NCBI GenBank assembly: GCA_963720515.1
Contig: OY970397.1
Location: forward strand, 1,178,001-1,242,000
Reading direction: 5' to 3'
From: G963720515 sp963720515
GTDB taxonomy: Bacteria > Actinomycetota > Thermoleophilia > Gaiellales > Gaiellaceae
Length of the DNA: 64,000 nucleotides
Below the pieces are notes generated by a model. That model searched no databases. It was not told where the DNA came from and saw only the letters and a program-made list of their open reading frames with translations. The translations under genes and the position numbers were made by a program. Shown one piece after another: positions 42,694-50,533 of this stretch. Position 1 is the first letter of the stretch. Every line of letters starts with the position of its first letter.

Positions 42694-44550
42694 CTACTGG
42701 TCGCAGGAGTTCCAGCAGACCTTGGGCTGGACGTGGCCCTTGATCTCGCCGGTGAACTTCAGGACGTCCACTCCGCGGCTGTAGTCCGCGGTGTAGATGT
42801 AGCCGTTGTGCCAGTACGCGGCCGAGGTCGACTGGGCCGACTGGACGCCGCCGGCGATGCCCGGGATCCGGACGTAGCCGACCTGGGTCGGGTTCGTCGG
42901 GTCGGACATGTCGAGGACGCGGACGCCCTGCGCGTAGAACGCGATCGCGACCATGTCCCCGAGGACGGTGAACCAGTGCGCCGAGCAGCTGCCGGACGCG
43001 ATCGAGCCGGGCAGGTTCTTCGCCGAGTAGTCACCGATCGTCTCGACGAAGAAGCGGTTCGAGGAGCTCAGGGACGGATCCCAGTCCTCGCCGTTGTACG
43101 AGCCCGCGAGGTTGACGACCTCGAAGCGGCCGGAGCCGCCGCCGCTCGTCGACGTGCAGCTCGTCACGTTCTCCTGCGTCACGTACTGCAGGTCTTCCTT
43201 GTTGAACGTACGGCCGTCCGCCGCCGTGACCGTCGACGAGGTCGGATCGCTCGCGTCCTGGGTCACGTGGAACGAGTTGTGCTCGAGGATGCTCGTGGCG
43301 AAGTTCGGGTCGTTCGAGTGGACCGAGCCGCCCGCGTACGGGATCGGGTCGGTCGCCGTCGCGTACCGGAACTCACCCTGCACCGGATCCCAGTGCCGGC
43401 CGTGCGTGTAGAAGCCGCGCACGCCGCCGAAGCCGGACGTCCAGATGAGCCCGTGCTGGTCGACGTCGGCCGAGTGGGTGTACGCGGTGGTGTTGTTGTT
43501 CCGCTTCATGTCCACCGGGTTCGCGTACGTGTACGGGTGGAGCGGGTCGCGCACGTCGGTCACGAAGACCGGGACGCCCGTCCACTCGGGATGCAGCACG
43601 CCCGCGATGTCCTGCGGCTGGCCCGCGACGTGCGAGCCGTTGTTCGCCGGGCCCATCGACCAGACGTAGCGGCAGTCGTTCACGCACGTGGCGGTGTGGC
43701 CGGCCGGCACCCAGTTGTAGCTCAGGATCGTCGGGTGCGACGGGTCCTTCACGTCGATGACGTAGAGGCCCGTGCGGCCGTTCGGATGGCTGTTGTTGCC
43801 GAAGCTGCGCGGGTCGCGCGCGAGGTACACGAGCTTGCGCTTCGGGTCGAGCGTCATGTTCTCGCCCTCCCAGTAGCGCGTCGCCGTGTCGGCGGGGCCG
43901 TGGGAGTCGGCGGGCTGGAGCAGATCCGTCGTGCGCAGCGCGCCGACGAGCGTCGGCTGCTCGGGATCCTTGAGCGACCAGATGGAGAGGCCGCCCGTGC
44001 CGTCGCCGAACATGAAGTCGTAGCCGAGGTTCTCGTAGTGGATGAAGTTCGCGCCCGACAGCGCGCCGTTGATGCCGCGGCTGTTCGAGATCCACTCCAT
44101 GTTGTCGCTCTTCACGATTCCGCTCGCGCCCTGGTGGATCTCGGCGATCGGGGCGATGCCGGCATCGCTTTCGATGCCCCCGTTCACGCCGGCGAGCGAC
44201 GCGGCCTCGCGCTCGGCCTCGACGGTCGACCATGCGCACTGCGCGGCCGACGCGGCGGCCGTCGCGGTCTTCTCGTCGAGGAGGGCCTGCATCGCCGCGA
44301 TCTGCGCCGGCGTCTTGGCCTTCGCGAGCTTGGCCGCGGCGTCGTCGCGCTGCTGCGCGTCACCGTCGGCCTTCTTGCAGTCGGACGTGGCGACCTGGGC
44401 GGCGCGATCCACGCTCGCCTGGGTCGTCTCGTCGAGGGTGCCGGCCTGGTGGGCCGGGCCGCCCTCGCCGGCGAAGGCAGCGCCCGCGCCGAACGTCAGG
44501 AACGCGATCGCGGCGACCAACAGCGATCCCGTCGCGGTGAGTCTCTTCAT
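42694..44550 (-). CDS. Secreted LVIVD-like beta-propeller protein
   Basis: A 618-residue exported protein. The signal peptide (1-27) is followed by a helical Ala-rich region (about 40-125, DDAAAKLAKAKTPAQIAAMQALL) and a large propeller with choice-of-anchor or LVIVD-like strands (GGLSIWSLKDPEQPTLVGAL, TGLYVIDVKDPSHPTILSYNW, VPVFVTDVRDPLHPYTYANP, QGVRVLDMSDPTNPTQVGYV, RGVDVLKFTGE). Several Cys pairs are present. Function unknown. A -35/-10 promoter (TTGACC, 17 bases, GAGTTT) lies upstream. Confidence 0.82.
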   Translation of the reverse strand: MKRLTATGSLLVAAIAFLTFGAGAAFAGEGGPAHQAGTLDETTQASVDRAAQVATSDCKKADGDAQQRDDAAAKLAKAKTPAQIAAMQALLDEKTATAAASAAQCAWSTVEAEREAASLAGVNGGIESDAGIAPIAEIHQGASGIVKSDNMEWISNSRGINGALSGANFIHYENLGYDFMFGDGTGGLSIWSLKDPEQPTLVGALRTTDLLQPADSHGPADTATRYWEGENMTLDPKRKLVYLARDPRSFGNNSHPNGRTGLYVIDVKDPSHPTILSYNWVPAGHTATCVNDCRYVWSMGPANNGSHVAGQPQDIAGVLHPEWTGVPVFVTDVRDPLHPYTYANPVDMKRNNNTTAYTHSADVDQHGLIWTSGFGGVRGFYTHGRHWDPVQGEFRYATATDPIPYAGGSVHSNDPNFATSILEHNSFHVTQDASDPTSSTVTAADGRTFNKEDLQYVTQENVTSCTSTSGGGSGRFEVVNLAGSYNGEDWDPSLSSSNRFFVETIGDYSAKNLPGSIASGSCSAHWFTVLGDMVAIAFYAQGVRVLDMSDPTNPTQVGYVRIPGIAGGVQSAQSTSAAYWHNGYIYTADYSRGVDVLKFTGEIKGHVQPKVCWNSCDQ

Positions 44551-44583
44551 GTGGTGTCCTCTCTCCGAGCTCTGAGCGGTGGG

Positions 44584-44612
44584 AAACTCGCGCGGCAGCC
44601 TACTTTGGTCAA
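44584..44612 (-). promoter_or_regulatory. Sigma-A-type promoter of the LVIVD-like gene
   Basis: On the minus strand TTGACC (44612-44607) and GAGTTT (44589-44584) are separated by 17 bases, the classical spacing. Unlike most genes here it leaves an untranslated leader of about 30 bases. Confidence 0.5.
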
Positions 44613-44633
44613 CGCTTTCGTGCAAGAACCCCG

Positions 44634-46160
44634 CTAGCCGCCGGCGTGATCCACGACGGTGACCGCAAACGGCGGCCCGTCGGGCGGATCGACCTCGAAC
44701 TCGAGGCCCCAGCGGCCCACCATGACGAGCGCCGGGCCCTCGTGGCGGTAGACCCCGGGCGCGACTTCCGGCAACGGGTAGGACTGGCGGCCCATCTCCA
44801 TGTCGAGCATCGAGAACCCGGCCGTGACCTTCGCATCGCGCACCGGCTCGCCGTCCTTCGTGATCTTCAGGTCGAATCGGTTCGGGACGGCGGCGCGGTT
44901 CGGGTCGACCGAGAGCTCGACGCGGTAGCCGTTCTCCTCCGCCGTGTGCGCGACCGGGCCGGGGCCGACGGTCGCGCTCGGGGCCGTCGCGGCAGCGCTC
45001 TTCGGCGCAGGGACGCTCACGAGCACGGCCGAGGCGAGGACGGCGGCGGCGAGCGCGGCGGCCTGGACGGCGTTGAGCCTCTTCCACGCCCAAAGGGCGG
45101 CGGCAAGGGCGAAGAGCGCGGCCTTGACGAGCAGCGCCTGACCATAGGACGTGTCCCAGAGGGACGAGAACGACGGGAGCTCGATCGCGGACGCCGCGAT
45201 GCCCGAGGCGAGGACGACCAGGATCGACCCGAGGCCGGCCCGTGCGACGCGGGGGTCAACACGGCGGACGAGGAGCACGCCCGCGACGCCGCCGATCCAG
45301 AGCGCGGCCGCGCCGAGGTGCAGCCACGCGAAGACGACCGCGGCGGCGTGGTGATCCGCGCCTGCCTCCGCCGCGGCGGCCGGCGCGAGAAGCGCGGCCG
45401 CGCCGACGGCGAGCGCGATCCAGCCGGCGACCCGCGAGCACAGGCGAACCGCGACCGCGGCGAGGACGGCGACGAGGGCGAGGCCGAGCTCGAGGTCGAG
45501 GAAGCGGCGCCCGACGGCCGAGTCGCGCATCCGCGGCACGACGTCGCCGAGGTCGAACGCCCCGAGGAGCGAGAGGTGGGCGGTGAGAAGCTCCACGTAG
45601 ACCGGGATCGCGACGAGGGCGACGCCGGTGGCGATCGCGCAGGCGACCGTCACGGCCCGCGAAGCGACGAGCAGCCGGAACCAGAGGAGCCCGAGCGCGG
45701 CCAGCACGGCGAGCAGCGCGATCCAGCGGGCGACGACGACCGACGCCGGGGTCGACTCCGACGTGGACGGGACGACGAATGCCGGCGCCGGCCCCGGGTT
45801 CGGCCCGACCGCGAACGTGAAGGCGCCGCGCGCCCCATGGCCGTCGGTCGCGACCGCGCGCCAGTACACGAGGTACCAGCCCTGGGCGAGCGTTCCGACG
45901 GGCGCGACGAGCGTGCGAGAGTCGCCCGGCGCGAGCTGCGGCGCGCCCGTCGTCTTCCGCTCGCCGGCCGCGTTCGTGACCGAGACCGCCGAGAACTCAG
46001 GCTCGACCGGCTGCGCGAACGTGAGGACGACGCGCGGCGGCGAGGTCTCCTCGACGGCGCCCGCGGTCGGATCCGTGCGCACCAGGCCGGGATGGGCCGA
46101 TGCGGCCGCAGGCGCAACGAGCGCCGCGAGCACGGCCGCGACGGCGGCCGCGCGCCTCAC
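44634..46160 (-). CDS. CopC-CopD fusion protein
   Basis: A 508-residue membrane protein. A signal peptide is followed by a CopC domain beginning AHPGLVRTDPTAGA, where the first His after cleavage is the usual copper ligand. Next are about eight helices of a CopD domain (~140-390, with DHHAAAVVFAWLHLGAAALWIGG) and a C-terminal YtkA-like beta domain (ENGYRVELSVDPNRAAVPNRFDLKITKDG...VAPGVYRHEGPALVMVGRWGLEFEV). It probably binds and imports copper. GTG 46160 overlaps the stop of the upstream lipoprotein gene. Confidence 0.88.
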   Translation of the reverse strand: MRRAAAVAAVLAALVAPAAASAHPGLVRTDPTAGAVEETSPPRVVLTFAQPVEPEFSAVSVTNAAGERKTTGAPQLAPGDSRTLVAPVGTLAQGWYLVYWRAVATDGHGARGAFTFAVGPNPGPAPAFVVPSTSESTPASVVVARWIALLAVLAALGLLWFRLLVASRAVTVACAIATGVALVAIPVYVELLTAHLSLLGAFDLGDVVPRMRDSAVGRRFLDLELGLALVAVLAAVAVRLCSRVAGWIALAVGAAALLAPAAAAEAGADHHAAAVVFAWLHLGAAALWIGGVAGVLLVRRVDPRVARAGLGSILVVLASGIAASAIELPSFSSLWDTSYGQALLVKAALFALAAALWAWKRLNAVQAAALAAAVLASAVLVSVPAPKSAAATAPSATVGPGPVAHTAEENGYRVELSVDPNRAAVPNRFDLKITKDGEPVRDAKVTAGFSMLDMEMGRQSYPLPEVAPGVYRHEGPALVMVGRWGLEFEVDPPDGPPFAVTVVDHAGG

Positions 46161-47012
46161 GTCACCGTCAGCGTGAACGGCGCGGTGAGGAGCGTCCCGT
46201 CGGCCTCGGTCTGGAGGAAGAGCCGCCAGGTCCCGGCCACCGGGAGGAGCACGCCGACGCGGAGCTCGCCCGGCTTCGACGAGGTCCCCGTGACCTGCGC
46301 GCCGCCGAGCGCGCTCGTGCAGCCGGTCGCGCCGGGCGCGCACACGTGCGTGTGGAAGTAGTCGAGCGACTCGGCGCGGAAGAAGATCGCGTGCGCGAGC
46401 GCGCCGAAGTACGGCGTGAACTCGGCCGGCTTGCCCTGCGGGTTCGTGACCGTGACGTCGAGGAACGAGGCCTCGAGCGCCTTCAGGTTCGGCTTGGACT
46501 TCATCGTGATGCGGAAGCCCTTGTCGACGACGGTCTGCTTGAACGCCGGGAACGGCTTCCTGGGCACCGACCCGTCCACGTCCACCCAGTGGAAGAGCTG
46601 GAAGTTCCGCTGGCCCGTCGCGGGATAGGCGTCCACGACCACGCGGTAGCGGCCGGCCGCCGGGAAGGTGATCTCCTCGGAGACCTTCCCGTCCGCGCCG
46701 ACCGGCGGGTGCTTGTGGTCGATCGAGGTGAGGTCCTCGTTGACCGTGATCACGTGGATGCCGGTGTGCGGGCCGGGGCCGGTCGCGTAGTTCGGTGAGC
46801 GGCGTCCCGTCGGGCTGGGCGATCGAGAAGGACAGGGTGACCGGCTTCCCGGGCTCGACCGGGTTCGCCGGCTGGAAGTCCGTCAGCTCGAACGTCCTGG
46901 CGGCGCCGACCGTCGGAAGCTCGGAGACCCCCGAGTCCGAGCCGCATCCTCCGGCTGCCAGAGCCGCGGCGACCACGGCGATGGCGGCGTGCCGCTGCCC
47001 GAGTCTCCGCAC
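46157..47012 (-). CDS. Secreted lipoprotein upstream of CopCD (frameshifted)
   Basis: About 285 residues. The N-terminus from GTG 47012 (RRLGQRHAAIAVVAAALAAGGC) is a lipoprotein signal. The mature chain has two Ig-like parts. The first (PANPVEPGKPVTLSFSIAQPDGTPL) breaks at a frameshift near 46793 and continues YATGPGPHTGIHVITV. The second holds FDVTVTNPQGKPAEFTPYFGALAHAIFF...YFHTHVCAPGATGC with several His and two Cys suitable for metal. Similarity of arrangement to YtkA-like copper proteins is weak. A TATTCT box lies eight bases upstream. It is coupled to the CopC-CopD gene. Confidence 0.7.
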
Positions 47013-47031
47013 CGCGGGCAAGAATAGCCCG

Positions 47032-47599
47032 GTGCTTGCGCTCAAGGCCGCAGTACCACTGGCGCTGCTCCTCGCGAGCGTCGTGCGGCGGCGGGACGGC
47101 GCAGACCGACCCGTCGATCGTCCCCACGCCGATCGGCAAGGGCGCCGCGTACCGCCCGCCCGCCAAGGCGCCGCTGCCCGAGCTCTGCAAGCCCGGCCCG
47201 GTGCAGGGCGCCTTCCGCGCGCACGTGGAGCTGTTCGCGAACCGCCAGGCGATCGTGATCCCGCCGGGGATCGGGATCGGCCGGCCCCCGGAGACGAGGC
47301 TCGGCCGGATCGTGGACGCCCCGTGCCGGGCGGAGGCGCGGACGCTCGACCCGAGCGGCGTCGTCGACTTCGACCGCGACGACCTGACCGTGGGCGACCT
47401 CTTCCGCGTCTGGCGCGAGCGGCTCGGCCCGATGCAGCTCCTCTCCTTCGAGGGGGCGGTGAAGGCGTACGTCGCGGGCGAGCCGGTCTCCGGCGACCCG
47501 CGTGACGTCCCCCTCGTCGACGGCGCTCAGATCGTCCTGGAAACAGGCGGGTTCGTCCCGCCGCACAAGACGTTCACGTTTCCGCCCCGCGCGGGCTAG
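47032..47599 (+). CDS. Secreted protein of unknown function (frameshifted near signal)
   Basis: From GTG 47032 the chain begins LALKAAVPLALLLAS, a signal peptide. A one-base shift near 47085 joins it to CGGGTAQTDPSIVPTPIGKG, which looks like a lipoprotein start. The mature part (HVELFANRQAIVIPPGIGIG, ARTLDPSGVVDFD, LTVGDLFRVWRERLG) belongs to no family I can name but looks like a small metal-site or signal-binding domain. An AAGAAT box lies six bases before the GTG. It is divergent from the CopCD-linked lipoprotein. Confidence 0.62.
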
Positions 47600-47623
47600 C
47601 GCGGTCCCCCTAGGATGCCCCGA

Positions 47624-48607
47624 GTGTCGGACTCGCAGCGCACCGCCACCGCCGCCCCGGCGCTCGAGCAGGAGTTCGAGCAGCACCGCCGGGAGCTGAC
47701 GGCCTACTGCTACCGGATGCTCGGCTCGCCGTTCGAGGCCGAGGACGCCGTGCAGGAGACGTTCATCCGAGCGTGGCGCGCCTACGACCGCTTCGAGGGC
47801 CGCTCCGCGCTCAAGTCCTGGCTCTACCGCATCGCGACGAACGTCTGCCTCGACATGCTCTCCGGCCGGGAGCGCCGGGCCCGCCCGATGGATCTCGGCC
47901 CGTCGCGCGACCCGCTCGGGCCGATCGGCGAGATCCTTCCCGAGGTCACGTGGATCGAGCCGATCCCGGACGCGAGCGTCGCGCCCGAGGGCGACCCGGC
48001 CGACGTCGTCGCCTCGCGCGAGACGATCCGCCTCGCATTCGTGGCCGCGCTCCAGCACCTCCCGCCGCGCCAGCGCGCCGTCCTCATCCTCGCCGAGGTG
48101 CTGCGCTGGAAGGCCTCCGAGGTCGCGGAGCTCCTCGACACCACCGTGGCCTCGGTGAACTCCGCGCTCCAGCGCGCCCGCGCGACGCTCGACGAGGCGA
48201 ACGTGACCGCGCCCGCGAAGCTCGGCGAGGAGGACAAGGAGCTGCTCGCGCGCTACGTCGCCGCGTTCGAGGCCTACGACATCGAGGCGCTCACCGCGCT
48301 CATCCAGGAGGACGCGACCCAGTCCATGCCGCCGTACGAGCTCTGGCTGACGGGGCGCGACGACATCTTCAAGTGGTGGTTCGGCCCGGGCATCGGCTGC
48401 CAGGGCTCCAAGGTCATCCCGACCGTCGCGGCGAACGGCTCGCCCTCGTTCGGCCAGTACAAGCCGAGCGAGACGGGCGAGGGCTACGAGCCGTGGGCGC
48501 TCCAGGTGCTCGAGATCGAGGACGGCAAGATCGTCGAGATGACGTTCTTCCTCGCCACGGAGACGCTCTTCCCGCTCTTCGGGCTCCCCCTCGAGTACCC
48601 CGGCTAG
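47624..48607 (+). CDS. ECF sigma factor with SnoaL-like C-terminal domain
   Basis: A 327-residue sigma factor of the SigG/TIGR02960-like group. Region 2 is AYCYRMLGSPFEAEDAVQETFIRAWRAYDRFEGRSALKSWLYRIATN, region 4 is HLPPRQRAVLILAEVLRWKASEVAELLDTTVASVNSALQRARATL, and a C-terminal SnoaL-like domain (about 205-320) replaces a separate anti-sigma factor in known relatives. GTG 47624 was preferred to ATG 47615 because TAGGAT (47611-47616) ends seven bases before it. It shares a CTAG stop with the STAS gene. Confidence 0.9.
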   Translation: MSDSQRTATAAPALEQEFEQHRRELTAYCYRMLGSPFEAEDAVQETFIRAWRAYDRFEGRSALKSWLYRIATNVCLDMLSGRERRARPMDLGPSRDPLGPIGEILPEVTWIEPIPDASVAPEGDPADVVASRETIRLAFVAALQHLPPRQRAVLILAEVLRWKASEVAELLDTTVASVNSALQRARATLDEANVTAPAKLGEEDKELLARYVAAFEAYDIEALTALIQEDATQSMPPYELWLTGRDDIFKWWFGPGIGCQGSKVIPTVAANGSPSFGQYKPSETGEGYEPWALQVLEIEDGKIVEMTFFLATETLFPLFGLPLEYPG

Positions 48608-48912
48608 CCGATCACGCCGCCGAGCCCCATGAACGCGATGAGCCCGAGGAGGTCGTCCGAGGCGTGCCGCAGGCGCACCCCGCAGCCGAGCCGCCGCGCG
48701 GTCAGCGTCACGCGCGCGAGGGCGTCCACCGCGACCGCGTCGGCCGGGCCCAGGCGGCCGACGTCGCAGACGACCTCGCTGGCGCCTTCCGCGGCCACGC
48801 GGAAGCGCTGACAGAGCGCGGGGAGCTCCTCGCGGGCAAGCGGCCCGGCGATGGCGAAGACGATCGTGCTAGGCGCGTCGTCGGGCAGGGGTACTCCTTT
48901 CGGGTTCGACAT
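48604..48912 (-). CDS. STAS-domain protein
   Basis: A 102-residue protein with the STAS pattern: a strand IVFAIAGPLAREELPALCQRF, then VVCDVGRLGPADAVAVDALARVTLTARRLGCGVRLRHASDDLLGLIAFMGLGGVI. Typical members are anti-sigma antagonists or MlaB-like proteins; the usual phosphorylatable Ser is not obvious (Ala/Asp at LGPADAVAVD). It converges on the sigma factor gene, sharing its CTAG stop. Confidence 0.8.
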   Translation of the reverse strand: MSNPKGVPLPDDAPSTIVFAIAGPLAREELPALCQRFRVAAEGASEVVCDVGRLGPADAVAVDALARVTLTARRLGCGVRLRHASDDLLGLIAFMGLGGVIG

Positions 48913-49035
48913 GAAGACCGCCGCGCTCGGTAGAACTCATCGGAACGGCGACCGATGAGTTCTGCAGCTCGAGGCGGTCTAAGCCTTCGAGACTCATTGG
49001 TGACCGACTCGAGCGAAGGGAGTCCCGACGTGACG

Positions 49036-50485
49036 ATGTCCGATCGAAACCGCTGGCTCGCACTGATCGTCCTGTGCTGCGGCACCCTCATGATCGTCCT
49101 CGACACGACGATCGTGGGCGTGGCCCTGCCGTCCATCAAGGACGACCTCGGCTTCACGGACTCGTCGCTCGCATGGGTCGTCAACGCCTACCTGCTGACC
49201 TTCGGCGGGTTCCTGCTTCTCGGCGGACGGCTCGGCGACCTCTACGGCCACCGGAAGCTCTTCCTGATCGGAATCGTGCTCTTCACCGTCGCGTCGATCG
49301 TCTGCGGGCTCTCGAACGGCGAGGTGATGCTCGTCACCGCACGCGCCGTGCAGGGGCTCGGCGGCGCAATCGTCTCGGCCGTCTCGCTCTCGCTCATGAT
49401 GATGCTCTTCACCGAGCCGGCCGAGCGCGCGAAGGCCATGGGCGTCTTCGGCTTCGTCGCCTCGGGCGGCGGGTCGATCGGCGTGCTGCTCGGCGGGATC
49501 CTCACCGACGTGCTGAGCTGGCACTGGATCTTCCTCGTGAACGTCCCCGTCGGAATCTTCGTGTACCTGGCGTCGCTCCGGCTGCTCCCGCGCGACAGCG
49601 CGCAGGAGCGCCAGGGCCGCCTCGACGTCTGGGGCGCGATCACCGTGACCTCGGCGCTCATGATCGCCGTCTACGCGATCGTGAACGGCAACGAGACAGG
49701 GCTGGACGTCGCTGCGGACGCTCGGCCTGCTCGCCGTCGCCGCCGGGATCCTGGGCGTCTTCCTGATCATCGAGTCGCGCATCGCCGCGCCGCTCGTGCC
49801 GCTCCGCCTCTTCCGCAAGCGGAACCTCTCGACCGCGAACGTGGTCGGGATCCTCTGGGCGGCCGCGATGTTCGCCTGGTTCTTCATGACGGCGCTGTAC
49901 CTGCAGCTCGTGCTGGACTACAGCCCGCTCCAGGTCGGCCTCGCCTTCCTGCCCGGCAACATCATCATGGGGATCCTCTCCGTGGGCATCTCGGCGAAGC
50001 TCGTCATGCGCTACGGCCTGCGGAAGCCGCTCGGCGTCGGCCTCGGCCTCGCGTCGCTCGGGCTGATCCTCTTCGCGCGCGCGCCGGTGGACGGGAACTA
50101 CGTCACCGACGTGCTCCCGAGCATGATCCTGCTCGGCTTCGGCGCCGGCATGGCGTTCAACCCGGTGCTCCTCGCCGCGATGAGCGAGGTCGAGCAGCAC
50201 GAGGCCGGACTCGCGTCGGGCGTCGTGAACACGGCGTTCATGATGGGCGGCGCGCTCGGACTCGCGGTGCTTGCCAGCCTTGCCGCCCAGCGCACGGGGA
50301 ACCTGCTGGCGGACGGCGAGACCGCGCTCGCGGCGCTCACCGGCGGCTACCACGTCGCGTTCCTCGTCGGCGCGATCTTCGCGGCTGCCGCGGCCGCGAT
50401 CGGCGTACTCCTCATCCGGGAGCCCGCGGGCGCCCCGGCGAGCGAGCACGCGCCGCACGGCGAGCCCGCGACCGCGACCGAATAG
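49036..50485 (+). CDS. DHA2/EmrB-type MFS drug exporter (frameshifted)
   Basis: About 482 residues, 14 predicted helices. Family motifs are LDTTIVGVALPSI in helix 1, GRLGDLYGHRKLFL and RAVQGLGGAIVSAVSLSL. An extra G near 49699 (ACAGGGCTGG) breaks the frame; correction gives NETGWTSLRTLGLLAVAAGIL. The second half is intact to ATATE at 50485. ATG 49036 follows GAAGGGAG. A GC-rich terminator follows. The substrate is probably an amphipathic toxic compound. Confidence 0.85.
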
Positions 50486-50492
50486 CCATTCA

Positions 50493-50518
50493 GCGGGGCG
50501 GGCTCCGGCCCGCCCCGC
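50493..50518 (+). terminator. GC-rich terminator
   Basis: A perfect 11-bp stem (GCGGGGCGGGC / GCCCGCCCCGC) with loop TCCG lies between the MFS stop and the next leaderless gene. Confidence 0.75.
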
Positions 50519-50533
50519 CCTTACGCTTCCAGC

